From Streptomyces sp. SCL15-4 (GTDB taxonomy: Bacteria > Actinomycetota > Actinomycetes > Streptomycetales > Streptomycetaceae): a stretch of 64,000 bases of DNA. The DNA lies in contig NZ_JAOBTQ010000001.1 of NCBI RefSeq assembly GCF_033366695.1, forward strand, positions 6,510,001 to 6,574,000. The letters are read 5' to 3'. This document shows positions 43,703 through 52,939 of the stretch, piece after piece. Position numbers and translations under genes: made by a program. The stretch's first letter is position 1; each line of letters starts with the position of its first letter. Below the pieces are notes generated by a model. The model worked only from the letters and a program-made list of their open reading frames with translations, ran no database searches and was not told the origin of the DNA.

Positions 43703-44857
43703 GTGGTGAACCTGGGGCTCAGCGAGGAGCAGGCGGCCGTACGGCAGCTCGCGCGGGACTTCGTGGAGCGCGAGATCGCCCCGCACGTGGTCGCCTGGGA
43801 CCGCGCCGAGGAGGTCGACCGGGGCATCGTCGAGAAGCTCGGCGACGTCGGCTTCCTGGGCCTGACCATCGACGAGGAGTACGGCGGCTCGGGCGGCGAC
43901 CACCTCGCGTACTGCCTGGTCACCGAGGAGCTGGGCCGCGGCGACTCCTCCGTGCGCGGCATCGTGTCCGTCTCCCTCGGCCTCGTCGCCAAGACGATCG
44001 CGGCCTGGGGCACCGAGGAGCAGAAGCGGCGCTGGCTGCCCGGGCTGACCGCGGGCGAGTACGTCGGCTGCTTCGGCCTCACCGAGCCCGGCACCGGCTC
44101 CGACGCGGGCAGCCTCACCACCCGAGCCGTGCGCGACGGCGACGACTACGTGGTCAACGGCACCAAGATGTTCATCACCAACGGCACCTGGGCGGACGTC
44201 GTCCTGCTCTTCGCCCGCTCCACCGACGCCCCGGGCCACAAGGGCGTCTCCGCCTTCCTGATCCCGACCGACACGCCCGGCCTGACCCGCCGCACCGTCC
44301 ACGGCAAGCTGGGCCTGCGCGGCCAGGCCACCGCCGAACTGGTCCTGGAGGACGTACGGGTGCCCGCGTCGGCCATGCTCGGCGCGGAGGGCAAGGGCTT
44401 CTCCGTCGCCATGTCGGCCCTCGCCAAGGGCCGGATGTCCGTGGCCGCCGGCTGTGTCGGGATAGCCCAGGCCGCGCTGGAGGCGGCCGTGGCGTACGCG
44501 GGCGAACGCGAGCAGTTCGGCACCTCCATCGCCCGCCACCAGCTGGTGCAGGAGCTGCTCAGCGACATCGCCGTGGACGTCGACGCGGCCCGGCTGCTGA
44601 CCTGGCGGGTCGCCGATCTGATCGACCGCGGCGAGCCGTTCGCCGTGGAGTCCTCCAAGGCCAAGCTGTTCGCCTCCGAGGCCGCCGTCCGCGCCGCCAA
44701 CAACGCCCTCCAGGTCTTCGGCGGCTACGGCTACATCGACGAGTACCCGGTCGGCAAACTCCTGCGCGACGCCCGCGTGATGACCCTCTACGAAGGCACC
44801 AGCCAGATCCAGAAGCTGCTCATCGGGCGGGCCCTGACCGGGGTCTCGGCGTTCTGA
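43703..44857 (+). CDS. Acyl-CoA dehydrogenase
   Basis: 384 residues from GTG 43703 with GGGGTGA upstream; GTG 43688 and 43706 are alternatives. The fold and motifs are complete: FGLTEPGTGSDAGS, FITNGTWADVVLLFARS, VAYAGEREQFGTSIARHQLVQ, and the catalytic Glu in YEGTSQIQKLLIGRALTG. It oxidises an acyl-CoA with FAD and electron-transfer flavoprotein. The TetR operator upstream suggests induction by its substrate or product. Shape and length are those of short or branched-chain enzymes; exact substrate unknown. Confidence 0.92.
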   Translation: MVNLGLSEEQAAVRQLARDFVEREIAPHVVAWDRAEEVDRGIVEKLGDVGFLGLTIDEEYGGSGGDHLAYCLVTEELGRGDSSVRGIVSVSLGLVAKTIAAWGTEEQKRRWLPGLTAGEYVGCFGLTEPGTGSDAGSLTTRAVRDGDDYVVNGTKMFITNGTWADVVLLFARSTDAPGHKGVSAFLIPTDTPGLTRRTVHGKLGLRGQATAELVLEDVRVPASAMLGAEGKGFSVAMSALAKGRMSVAAGCVGIAQAALEAAVAYAGEREQFGTSIARHQLVQELLSDIAVDVDAARLLTWRVADLIDRGEPFAVESSKAKLFASEAAVRAANNALQVFGGYGYIDEYPVGKLLRDARVMTLYEGTSQIQKLLIGRALTGVSAF

Positions 44858-44915
44858 GTACCGTCTGAGTAGTTCGGCGGATGTGCCGCGGGACGCGTCC
44901 GCCGATGCTGGGGCC

Positions 44916-45203
44916 ATGAGCGACACACCGGTCAGACAGCAGAGTACGACCGCCTTCTACGGCCAGGCCGTGGCCTCCTTCGCGGTCGCCATGGCGGCCA
45001 CCGGCATCGGCATCCTCCGGCTGGAGGCGAGTGCCTGGGTCCGCGGCTTCCTGGCGATCGCCGTCCTGTACCTCGTCACCTCCGCCTTCACCCTCGCCAA
45101 GGTGATCCGCGACCGGCAGGAGGCCGGGCAGCTCGTCAGCCGGGTCGACCAGGCCCGGCTGGAGAAGCTGCTCGCCGAGCACGACCCCTTCGACAAGGTC
45201 TGA
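44916..45203 (+). CDS. YiaA/YiaB-like small inner-membrane protein
   Basis: 95 residues from ATG 44916 with two hydrophobic helices (AVASFAVAMAATGIGILRL and VRGFLAIAVLYLVTSAFTLAKVIRD in part), the two-helix YiaAB pattern. It probably lies in the cytoplasmic membrane; role unknown. It follows the acyl-CoA dehydrogenase by 58 bp and precedes a TetR gene. A further upstream ATG would add 11 residues without a clear ribosome site. Confidence 0.7.
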   Translation: MSDTPVRQQSTTAFYGQAVASFAVAMAATGIGILRLEASAWVRGFLAIAVLYLVTSAFTLAKVIRDRQEAGQLVSRVDQARLEKLLAEHDPFDKV

Positions 45204-45212
45204 GCGGCCACG

Positions 45213-45228
45213 CTAAGCGCCCGCTCAC
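45213..45228. promoter_or_regulatory. TetR operator-like site before the TetR gene at 45277
   Basis: CTAAGCGCCCGCTCAC matches the MaoC operator CTAAGCAACTGCTTAG at 12 of 16 positions, with the AGCG-CC-CGCT core symmetric. It lies 49 bp before the TetR ATG. Confidence 0.55.
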
Positions 45229-45276
45229 CGTCGGCGGTATGGTGGTGCTCCTGTCACCGAGAGGGGCGAGCGAGCG

Positions 45277-45900
45277 ATGAGTACGGCGGAGGAGACGACC
45301 GGCGGCGAAGTGGAGCCGTGGGAAGAGGTCACCCCGGACGCGGCCCGGCGGCTGCTCGTCGCCGCCGTGGAGGCCTTCGCCGAGCGCGGCTACCACGCGA
45401 CGACGACCCGTGACATCGCGGGCCGCGCCGGCATGAGCCCGGCCGCGCTGTACATCCACTACAAGACCAAGGAAGAGCTGCTCCACCGGATCAGCCGGAT
45501 CGGCCACGACAAGGCCCTCGGCATCCTGCGCACCGCGGCCCGCCGCGAGGGCACCGCCAAGGAGCGGCTGGCCGACGCGGTCGGCTCCTTCGTCCGCTGG
45601 CACGCGGGACGGCGCACCACCGCCCGGGTCGTGCAGTACGAGCTGGACGCCCTCGGCCCCGACGCCCGCGCGGAGATCGTCGCGCTGCGCCGCCAGGTGG
45701 ACGCCGAGGTGCGGCGGATCATCGAGGAGGGCGTGGCCGCCGGCGAGTTCGACGTCCTGGACGTCAAGGGCACCACGCTCGCCGTGCTGTCGCTGTGCAT
45801 CGACGTGGCCCGCTGGTTCAACGTGGACGGCCCGCGCACCCCCGAGGAGGTCGGCGCGCTCTACGCCGACCTCGTCCTGCGCATGGTCGGGGCCCGCTAG
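45277..45900 (+). CDS. TetR-family regulator of the MaoC locus (acyl-CoA type)
   Basis: 207 residues with HTH AAVEAFAERGYHATTTRDIAGRAGMSPAALYIHYKTKEELLHRI in parts. The C-terminal part (DALGPDARAEIVALRRQVDAEVRRIIEEG) resembles acyl-CoA responsive TetR proteins. It faces a convergent MaoC hydratase; both promoters carry related CTAAGC palindromes, so it probably represses itself and the hydratase. No other lipid genes are linked by this motif in the window. Confidence 0.88.
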   Translation: MSTAEETTGGEVEPWEEVTPDAARRLLVAAVEAFAERGYHATTTRDIAGRAGMSPAALYIHYKTKEELLHRISRIGHDKALGILRTAARREGTAKERLADAVGSFVRWHAGRRTTARVVQYELDALGPDARAEIVALRRQVDAEVRRIIEEGVAAGEFDVLDVKGTTLAVLSLCIDVARWFNVDGPRTPEEVGALYADLVLRMVGAR

Positions 45901-45910
45901 GGCCTGCGGG

Positions 45911-46372
45911 CTACAGGTAGTAGCGGGACACCGACTCCGCGACGCACACCGGCTTGTCGCCGCCCTCGCGCTCCACGGTGAACGCGACCGTCACCTGCAC
46001 ACCGCCGGTGACGTCCTCGACACCGGTGATCGTCGCGGTGGCGCGCAGCCGGGAGCCGACGGGGACGGGGGAGGGGAAACGGACCTTGTTCGTCCCGTAG
46101 TTGACGCCCATCTTCACGCCCTCGACCCGGATGAGCTGCGGCCCGAACAACGGCAGCAGCGACAGGGTGAGATAGCCGTGCGCGATGGTGGTCCCGAACG
46201 GCCCGGCGGCGGCCTTCTCCGGGTCCACGTGAATCCACTGGTGGTCCCCGGTCGCCTCGGCGAACAGGTCGATCCGCTTCTGGTCGACGTCCAGCCAGTC
46301 GGTGTACCCCAGCTGCTCGCCCACGGCCGCCCGCAGCTCGTCGGGGGAGGTGAAGGTCCTCGGTTCTGCCAT
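45911..46372 (-). CDS. MaoC-like hydratase/dehydratase
   Basis: 153 residues, a hot-dog fold hydratase. The catalytic block FAEATGDHQWIHVDPE and TTIAHGYLTLSLLP are standard MaoC dehydratase features (Asp/His and the buried helix). It hydrates or dehydrates enoyl-/hydroxyacyl-CoA thioesters. The promoter holds a perfect CTAAGCA/TGCTTAG palindrome recognised, probably, by the convergent TetR. Convergent ends with TetR are only 10 bp apart. Confidence 0.9.
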   Translation of the reverse strand: MAEPRTFTSPDELRAAVGEQLGYTDWLDVDQKRIDLFAEATGDHQWIHVDPEKAAAGPFGTTIAHGYLTLSLLPLFGPQLIRVEGVKMGVNYGTNKVRFPSPVPVGSRLRATATITGVEDVTGGVQVTVAFTVEREGGDKPVCVAESVSRYYL

Positions 46373-46396
46373 GTTCCCGGCCTCTCGCTCGCATCT

Positions 46397-46412
46397 CTAA
46401 GCAACTGCTTAG
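46397..46412. promoter_or_regulatory. Palindrome before the MaoC gene
   Basis: CTAAGCA-AC-TGCTTAG is a perfect 7-bp inverted repeat, 24 bp before the MaoC start, matching a second copy at 45213. Confidence 0.7.
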
Positions 46413-46485
46413 CATGGTCGGGCGGCGGAGCGATGTCAACGGACGCGCGGCCGGTGGGACGGAGGGTCTCTGTAATCTCTGAGGG

Positions 46486-46944
46486 GTGCCCCAGATTCCC
46501 GAGAAGATCCACGAGCTGACCGTCGGCCAACTGTCCGCGCGCAGCGGAGCCGCGGTGTCCGCGCTGCACTTCTACGAGTCCAAAGGCCTGATCTCCAGCC
46601 GGCGCACCTCCGGCAACCAGCGCCGGTACAGCCGCGACACCCTGCGCCGGGTCGCCTTCGTCCGCGCGGCGCAGCGGGTCGGCATCCCCCTGGCCACGAT
46701 CCGCGAGGCCCTGGCCGAACTCCCGGAGGGGCGCACGCCGACCAGGGAGGACTGGGCACGGCTGTCGGAGAAGTGGCGCGCGGAGCTGGAGGCGCGGATC
46801 CAGCAGCTGAACCGGCTGCGCGACCAGCTCACCGACTGCATCGGATGCGGCTGCCTGTCGCTGAAGACCTGCGCCCTTTCCAACCCGGACGACGTGTTCG
46901 GCGACCGGCTGACGGGGTCCCGGCTCATGGCGGAACGCCGCTGA
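46486..46944 (+). CDS. soxR: SoxR redox-sensing MerR-family regulator
   Basis: 152 residues. MerR HTH: LTVGQLSARSGAAVSALHFYESKGLI; then a dimerisation helix and the [2Fe-2S] binding loop C118-IG-C121-G-C123-LSLKT-C129, the SoxR signature C-x2-C-x-C-x5-C. In Streptomyces SoxR senses redox-active antibiotics such as actinorhodin and switches on stress genes. Start is GTG 46486; a GAGG sequence directly abuts it, so initiation may be unusual. No SoxR target gene is adjacent; the enzyme after it is on the opposite strand. Confidence 0.93.
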   Translation: MPQIPEKIHELTVGQLSARSGAAVSALHFYESKGLISSRRTSGNQRRYSRDTLRRVAFVRAAQRVGIPLATIREALAELPEGRTPTREDWARLSEKWRAELEARIQQLNRLRDQLTDCIGCGCLSLKTCALSNPDDVFGDRLTGSRLMAERR

Positions 46945-47052
46945 CGCGCCGCGCGCCCGTCAGCCAGTCCTCCGTACGGCCACGCCCTCCCGCGGACGCG
47001 GCCCGCGTCCGGACATCGACCCCGCGTACCCGAAGGCACGGCACTCCCGGGA

Positions 47053-47868
47053 TCACGAGCCGGGTCTCGTCGCTCTCGGCTCTCCGCACGGGAAACGCTG
47101 GTTGCCGTCGTCCTCTCCGCCGCCGGTCCCGGCCCCGGCCCGGGACGCGCGCCGGAGCCGGGCCGCTTCGGCCGTCGCCTCCGCCACCAGCCGGGCGTTG
47201 GTCCCGGCCCGCCGTCCGTCGGGCAGCAGCAAGGTGTCCTCCAGGCCGATCCGGGTGGCCAGGCCCCGCCGCAGCGCGAGCCGCAGCACCGGCCAGGTGC
47301 CGCCCTCCTCGCCGTGCAGCAGCACCGGACGGCCGTGCGCCGGCCCCAGCTCCGCCAGCAGCGCCCGCGCCGACGCCTCGGCGGTCGCCGGGTCCGGGTC
47401 GGTCACCTCGGCCAGCACCCGCAGCACCGCCGGTCCGAGCGGCGAGACCGCGAACCGGCCCGCTCCTCCGGTACCGGACCAGAGGCCCGCCTCCACGCCC
47501 ACGCCCCGGGCGAGCAGTTCCGCCGCGACCTCCTCGGCGCCCGGTTCATGCCAGTTGACCGAGGCGAAGTCGGGCAGCACCGACCAGGAGCGCACCCGGT
47601 CGAGCCGGGCCGCCGGACCGGGCTCCGTCCAGGCGCCGGTGGTCACCCCGACCGGCACCGCCACCCGCGCCCGTATCGCCTCCAGTGCCGGGCCGACGAC
47701 GCGCGGCGAGAGACTCTCGCGCCCGCACGGTGTCCTGGGATGGACATGCACCGAGGTGGCGCCCGCCGCCACGGCCTCGGCGGCGGAACGGGCCAGCTCC
47801 GGCGGGGACATGGGGACGCCCGTGCCGTCGGCGGCCGACCGGCGTCCGTTGAGACACACCTGCACCAT
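47053..47868 (-). CDS. BKACE-family beta-keto acid cleavage enzyme
   Basis: 271 residues from ATG 47868, matching the DUF849/BKACE fold (kce-type). The zinc motif is HVHPRTP near residue 40, followed by VGVTTGAWTEPG and the LGLED-like motif IGLEDTLLLPDG (TIM barrel, about residue 230). BKACE enzymes cleave beta-keto acids with acetyl-CoA. The substrate is not predictable and no partner gene is next to it. The tail carries a disordered Gly/Arg extension, so the true end may be less important. Confidence 0.85.
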   Translation of the reverse strand: MVQVCLNGRRSAADGTGVPMSPPELARSAAEAVAAGATSVHVHPRTPCGRESLSPRVVGPALEAIRARVAVPVGVTTGAWTEPGPAARLDRVRSWSVLPDFASVNWHEPGAEEVAAELLARGVGVEAGLWSGTGGAGRFAVSPLGPAVLRVLAEVTDPDPATAEASARALLAELGPAHGRPVLLHGEEGGTWPVLRLALRRGLATRIGLEDTLLLPDGRRAGTNARLVAEATAEAARLRRASRAGAGTGGGEDDGNQRFPCGEPRATRPGS

Positions 47869-47990
47869 GACCCGATGGTGCCAGGCGTCACCGACAACGG
47901 TCCGAGGACGCTTCCCGGCTTCCGGCCGGGCCTCGCGCGGAAGGGGTGCGGCATCCCCTGCGCACCCCCGCGCACCGCCGCTGCCGGCGG

Positions 47991-48593
47991 TCAGGCCGGT
48001 GTCAGCTGGCGGCCCCGGCCCGCGTGCCGCACGGCCCGGGGAGTGAGGACGGGAGAGGGGACCAGGATGCCGCAGTCCGTGCAGACCGGGCCGGACGACG
48101 GCTCGTGGTCCAGGCCGTACCTCCAGACCAGGCGCTGCCCGCCGCACACCGGGCACGACGACCCCGGCTCCCGCTCCAGCGCGGCGATCAGCCGCCGCAG
48201 CACCTCCGCCAGCGGCGCCCGCGGGTGCACGCTGGGATCGTCGCACCAGGCGACCCCGAACCCGCCCCAGGTCAGCCGGTGCCAGTCGTCCACGCTGCCC
48301 GGCCGGCGCAGCCCGTCGTGCTTCTCTCTCCTGCGGCGCTCGGTGAAGTCCGTCTCATAGGCGAGCCAGACGTCACGAGCCTCCTCCAGCTCCTCCAGCG
48401 CGGCCACCAGCCGCGCCGGATCGGGGGAGCGGTCCTCCGGGCCGAAGCCCGCCCGGGAACACAGATGGTCCCAGGTCGCCCGATGCCCGTAAGGGGCGAA
48501 CTTCTCCAGGCACTTGCGCAGCGAGTACCGCCGCAGTGCCAGATCACAGTCCGGGTCGCGTACCTGTCTTGCCAGACTCCGGAAACCGGCCAT
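47991..48593 (-). CDS. Hypothetical protein with C-terminal zinc ribbon
   Basis: 200 residues. The N-part is helical (DLALRRYSLRKCLEKFAPYGHRATWDHLCSRAG, read in part) and the C-part holds CPVCGG and CTDCG, four cysteines in a zinc-ribbon spacing about 25 residues apart. This suggests nucleic acid or protein binding. It is a stand-alone gene between the BKACE gene and the penicillin acylase-like gene. No family recognised. Confidence 0.6.
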   Translation of the reverse strand: MAGFRSLARQVRDPDCDLALRRYSLRKCLEKFAPYGHRATWDHLCSRAGFGPEDRSPDPARLVAALEELEEARDVWLAYETDFTERRRREKHDGLRRPGSVDDWHRLTWGGFGVAWCDDPSVHPRAPLAEVLRRLIAALEREPGSSCPVCGGQRLVWRYGLDHEPSSGPVCTDCGILVPSPVLTPRAVRHAGRGRQLTPA

Positions 48594-48801
48594 CGCCCTG
48601 CACCTCCGTCACACCTGCACCTGCACTCCGGTCACTTCGGCGTCGTCGCACGGACGTCGCCGAATAGACGTATCGACAGGCGATTCGGCTCCATCTCTTC
48701 TCCGGTTCTCCCTGCGGACTCCAGAAAGTGACGCATGTTCACCTTTAAACGTGGGGATAACCGGCGGTAACGTTCGGCCACCCCAGTCGCTAGGAGCCGC
48801 C

Positions 48802-51591
48802 ATGCCACGGCGTACCCCACGCACCGCCCCTGACGGACTGAGAACGTCCCGCCGACTTCCCGGGTTCCTGAAGACGGCGTCCATATGCGTCCTCGTCGCC
48901 GGTCTTCTCACACCCCTCACAAGGACCGCGGTGGCGGCGACCGGCGCGACGGCCCCCAACGACTACTGCGGCGGCCGGTGTTCGGACATCCTGCCGCCCG
49001 GCGAGAACGGCAACGCCACCCTCGCGCAGATCCTGCTCAACCAGGCCTTCGGCACCCAGCCCGCGCACGCCGAGGACCAGCTCGGCCCGTATGCGGGCCT
49101 CGCCACCGGCTACAAGACCCTGACCGACGCCACGGTCGACACCTTCTTCAACGACGCCTCCTTCGGCGTCCCCGCCGACCAGGTCGCCTCCGCCGAGAAG
49201 CCGGCCGGCCGCGGCGACGTGACCATCGTCCGCGACAAGAAGACCGGCGTCCCGCACGTCACCGGCACCACCCGCTACGGCACCGAGTTCGGCGCCGGAT
49301 ACGCGGCGGCCGAGGACCGCCTCTGGCTGATGGACGTCTTCCGGCACGTCGGACGCGGGCAGCTCACCGGCTTCGCGGGCGGCGCGCCCGCCAACCAGGG
49401 CCTGGAGCAGCAGTTCTACCGCAACGCGCCCTACACCGAGGCCGACCTCCAGGCGCAGATCGACAACGCCACCGCGCACAACGGCGCCCGCGGCCAGCAG
49501 GCCCTCGCCGACGTCAAGGCCTACCTCGACGGCATCAACGCCTACATCGACGCCTCCGACAGCGGCCGTTACTTCCCCGGCGAATACGTCCTGACCGGCC
49601 ACAAGGACTCCATCACCAACGCCGGCACCATAGACCACTTCAAGCTCACCGACCTGGTGGCGCTCGCCTCCGTCATCGGCACCCTGTTCGGCTCCGGCGG
49701 CGGCGGAGAGGTCGACAACGCCCTCTCGCTGCTCGCCGCCCAGGCCCGGTACGGCGTCGAGGAGGGCACGAGGGTCTGGGAGTCCTTCCGCGAGCGCGAC
49801 GACCCCGAGGCCGTCCTCACCGTGCACAACGGCGAGAGCTTCCCCTACGGCGCCAAGCCCGCCGATCCGCAGGGCGCGGCCCTGCCCGACGCCGGCTCGG
49901 TGACCGCCGAACCACTCGTGTACGACCGCACCGGCAGCGCCGCCACCGCGAGCGCCGCGCGGACCTCGGCCACCGCGGCCGGGACCGGGCTTGGCTCCGC
50001 CCGGCGCGGCATGTCCAACGCCCTGGTGGTGAGCGGCAAGCACACCGCGAGCGGCCACCCGATCGCCGTCTTCGGCCCGCAGACCGGCTACTTCGCCCCG
50101 CAGCTGCTGCTGCTCCAGGAGATCCAGGGCCCCGGCATCAGCGCCCGCGGCGCCTCCTTCGCCGGCCTGAGCATGTACGTCGAACTCGGCCGCGGCCAGG
50201 ACTACGCCTGGAGCGCCACCACCTCCGGCCAGGACATCATCGACACCTACGCGGTCGAGCTGTGCCAGGACGACTATCACTACCTGCTCCGCGGCACCTG
50301 CACCGCCATGGAGAAGGTCGAGCAGAAGAACGCCTGGAAGCCCACCGTGGCCGACGGCACGGCCGCCGGGTCGTACACCATGCGCGTCTGGCGCACCGCG
50401 TACGGACCGGTGGCCTACCGGGCGACGGTCGGCGGCAAGAAGGTCGCCTACGCCACCCTGCGCTCCTCCTACCTGCACGAGGCCGACTCCATCATCGGCT
50501 TCCAGATGCTCAACGACCCCGACTACGTCAAGGGCCCGCAGGACTTCCAGAGCGCGGCCCAGCACATCAACTACACCTTCAACTGGTTCTACGCCGACTC
50601 CGCGCACACCGCGTACTACAACAGCGGGGACAACCCGGTCCGGGCCGCCGGGGTCGACGCCGACTTCCCGGTGTGGGCGCGACCCGCCTACGAGTGGCGC
50701 GGCTGGAACCCGGCCGGCAACACCGCCGACTACACCCCGGCCTCCGCCCACCCGAACTCCGTCGACCAGGACTACTACATCTCCTGGAACAACAAGCAGG
50801 CGAAGGACTACGCCGCCGCGCCCTGGGGCGAGGGCTCGGTGCACCGCGGCAACCTGCTGGAGGACCGGGTGAAGAAGCTCGTCGCGGCCGGCGGGGTGAC
50901 CCGGGCCGGGCTCACCGGGGCCATGGCCGACGCGGGCCTCGCCGACCTGCGCGCCGAGGACGTCCTGCCCAGGCTGCTCAAGGTCGTCACCTCCGCGCCG
51001 GTCACCGACCCCGCGGCCGCCGCGGCGGTGAACAAGCTCCAGGCGTGGGTGACCGCGGGCGCCCGGCGCGCCGAGACCTCGGCCGGCTCGAAGACCTACG
51101 CCGACGCCGACGCGATCCGCGTCCTGGACGCCTGGTGGCCGCTGCTGGTCAAGGCCGAGTTCGAACCCGGCCTCGGCACCGGCCTGTACACCGCGTTCAC
51201 CCGCAACCTGCCCGTGGACGAGGCCCCGTCCGCCGGACACGGCCCGACCGGCTCGCACGCCGGCAGCGCCTTCCAGTACGGCTGGTGGTCCTACGTCGAC
51301 AAGGACATCCGGGCGGTGCTCGGGGAGCCCGTACGGGGCCCGCTGGCGCGCACGTACTGCGGTGACGGCAGCCTCGCCGCCTGCCGCGACCTGCTGACCG
51401 GCACCCTGAAGCAGGCGGCCGCACTGACCGCCGCCCAGGTCTACCCCGGCGACGACCAGTGCGCGGCGGGCGACCAGTGGTGCGCCGACTCCATCGTCCA
51501 GCGCACCCTGGGCGGCATCAAGCACGGCCGGATCGGCTGGCAGAACCGGCCGACCTACCAGCAGGTCGTGGAGTTCGCCTCCCACCGCTGA
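48802..51591 (+). CDS. Secreted penicillin acylase-family (Ntn) amidase
   Basis: 929 residues, a secreted precursor. The N-terminal basic stretch and hydrophobic segment ICVLVAGLLTPL form the signal (cleavage near AVAA). Penicillin amidases self-cleave before a Ser or Thr; here the candidate is Ser405 in RGMSNALVVSGKHTASGHPI, the expected N-terminal nucleophile followed by the usual WVVSGKHT-type motif. The linker before it, Thr/Ala-rich near 380-403, should be excised. TAGGAG precedes the ATG. Substrates may be acyl-homoserine lactones, penicillins or lipopeptide acyl chains; only the family is certain. Confidence 0.9.
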   Translation: MPRRTPRTAPDGLRTSRRLPGFLKTASICVLVAGLLTPLTRTAVAATGATAPNDYCGGRCSDILPPGENGNATLAQILLNQAFGTQPAHAEDQLGPYAGLATGYKTLTDATVDTFFNDASFGVPADQVASAEKPAGRGDVTIVRDKKTGVPHVTGTTRYGTEFGAGYAAAEDRLWLMDVFRHVGRGQLTGFAGGAPANQGLEQQFYRNAPYTEADLQAQIDNATAHNGARGQQALADVKAYLDGINAYIDASDSGRYFPGEYVLTGHKDSITNAGTIDHFKLTDLVALASVIGTLFGSGGGGEVDNALSLLAAQARYGVEEGTRVWESFRERDDPEAVLTVHNGESFPYGAKPADPQGAALPDAGSVTAEPLVYDRTGSAATASAARTSATAAGTGLGSARRGMSNALVVSGKHTASGHPIAVFGPQTGYFAPQLLLLQEIQGPGISARGASFAGLSMYVELGRGQDYAWSATTSGQDIIDTYAVELCQDDYHYLLRGTCTAMEKVEQKNAWKPTVADGTAAGSYTMRVWRTAYGPVAYRATVGGKKVAYATLRSSYLHEADSIIGFQMLNDPDYVKGPQDFQSAAQHINYTFNWFYADSAHTAYYNSGDNPVRAAGVDADFPVWARPAYEWRGWNPAGNTADYTPASAHPNSVDQDYYISWNNKQAKDYAAAPWGEGSVHRGNLLEDRVKKLVAAGGVTRAGLTGAMADAGLADLRAEDVLPRLLKVVTSAPVTDPAAAAAVNKLQAWVTAGARRAETSAGSKTYADADAIRVLDAWWPLLVKAEFEPGLGTGLYTAFTRNLPVDEAPSAGHGPTGSHAGSAFQYGWWSYVDKDIRAVLGEPVRGPLARTYCGDGSLAACRDLLTGTLKQAAALTAAQVYPGDDQCAAGDQWCADSIVQRTLGGIKHGRIGWQNRPTYQQVVEFASHR

Positions 51592-51618
51592 GCCGGCCGG
51601 GACGCCGGAGGCGGCGGG

Positions 51619-52911
51619 TCAGGCGATCCGGCCCGCCGCCAGCACCAGCCGCGCCAGTTCGGGGTGCACGATGTCGCTGTGCGCCCCGACCGGCGCGCCT
51701 CCGCGCCGGACCACGGCCGACGCGTCCACGTTCACACAGCCCGACGCCGGCAGCTCCCCGCCGAGGGCCGCCGCCAGGTCCAACCGGGCGGTGTCCGGCA
51801 CCGCCTGCACCCCGTCGTGCCCCAGGGCGCCCCAGCGCCGGCCCAGCACGGCCGCGATCTCGTTCCCGGTGCAGGAGCGGTCGTCCCCGGCGAGCCGCGA
51901 GGCCAGCGGATAGATCGTGCCGAGGGCCGTGTCGAAGTGCGAGTGGCTGCACACCACGGGTCCGTCGACGCGCCGCTGAGCGTCCTTCAGCGCCCCCGAC
52001 CGGTCCGCCGCGTGCGGCAGCCGGGCCGCGAACACATAGTGCGAGAACGCCCCTTGGAGCACGGTCACCGACTTCACCGTGCGCACCGGTCCGGGCAGCC
52101 CGCGCAGCGCGAACGCCACCAGCCGGCCGCCGAAGCTGTGCCCCACCAGATGCACCCGCACCCCGGGCGCCGCCTTCGCCAGCCGCCCGAGCAGCGGCCC
52201 GAGCCCGTGCTCGCCGACCGTGCCGGCCCGCCGCTTCATCTGGTAGTACGTCGCCTGCCGCAGCAGCTCCTTCGCCCCGTCCCACGGGTCCGGCAGACCG
52301 AACGCGGCGCTGTCCGCGGCCGGTTCGAGCGCGGCCAGCGCCTCGGCGAACTGCTCGCAGGCGGTCACCGGATCGCAGGTGAACACGGCGGGCTCGCCGG
52401 CCTCGTCCGTGTCGGCCACCGTCTGCCGTCCGTCCGGCTCCGGCAGCAGCCGCACCAGCCGCCCGAACTCCGCCGTGCCCTCGTCGCCGGCCGGCCGCTC
52501 GTCCAGCAGCCGGGCCAGCCGGTCCAGCACGGCCGTCCGGCCCGGGAAGGTCTTCGACAGCGCGCGCCGGGTCTCCTCGTCCAGTGCCGAGCGGGGCGCC
52601 GCCCCGGCCGCCGGGGACCGCGGGAAGTCGGGGATCGGCTCGTCGCCGAACCGCATCGACGGCCAGATCACCCCGGCGTACCCGATCCGGGCCTTCGGCG
52701 CCAGCTTCGGGACGGGCGCGAAGAACCGCCGGTACAGCGCGGTCGCGTCCGAACGGTCGTTGTTCCAGCCGTGCGAGAAGACGATCAGGTCCCGGACGCC
52801 GCGCTCGGCGACCTGCGTCAGCAGCCGGTCGCGTTCGGAGCCGTCCACGTCCCCGTCGGCGTCGAAGGTCAGCTCCCAGTAGGGAGTCACGCTCATCCCA
52901 GGATCCGCCAT
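51619..52911 (-). CDS. Alpha/beta-hydrolase-like protein
   Basis: 430 residues. A nucleophile-elbow GHSFGG is clear near residue 255, preceded by the IVFSHGWNNDRSD segment near residue 45 that looks like an oxyanion loop. A late Asp/His pair is possible (HSDIVHPE near the end). No signal peptide. The family is not one I can name; annotations as kinase would be wrong. It may be an esterase acting inside the cell. GGGAG supports ATG 52911; the ATG at 52896 is alternative. Confidence 0.7.
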   Translation of the reverse strand: MADPGMSVTPYWELTFDADGDVDGSERDRLLTQVAERGVRDLIVFSHGWNNDRSDATALYRRFFAPVPKLAPKARIGYAGVIWPSMRFGDEPIPDFPRSPAAGAAPRSALDEETRRALSKTFPGRTAVLDRLARLLDERPAGDEGTAEFGRLVRLLPEPDGRQTVADTDEAGEPAVFTCDPVTACEQFAEALAALEPAADSAAFGLPDPWDGAKELLRQATYYQMKRRAGTVGEHGLGPLLGRLAKAAPGVRVHLVGHSFGGRLVAFALRGLPGPVRTVKSVTVLQGAFSHYVFAARLPHAADRSGALKDAQRRVDGPVVCSHSHFDTALGTIYPLASRLAGDDRSCTGNEIAAVLGRRWGALGHDGVQAVPDTARLDLAAALGGELPASGCVNVDASAVVRRGGAPVGAHSDIVHPELARLVLAAGRIA

Positions 52912-52939
52912 GCCGGGCTCCCTCGCCCCGAAAAACGTG

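Noticed and set aside
46378..46485. SoxR autoregulatory box in the soxR/MaoC gap
   Set aside because: The only strong symmetry there is CTAAGCA/TGCTTAG, which matches the TetR site at 45213 and not a MerR-type spaced promoter.
48790..51585. Minus-strand frame of 931 codons opposite the acylase
   Set aside because: Composition is Gly/Val/Ala/Asp shadow with no domain; the plus strand encodes a recognisable secreted amidase.
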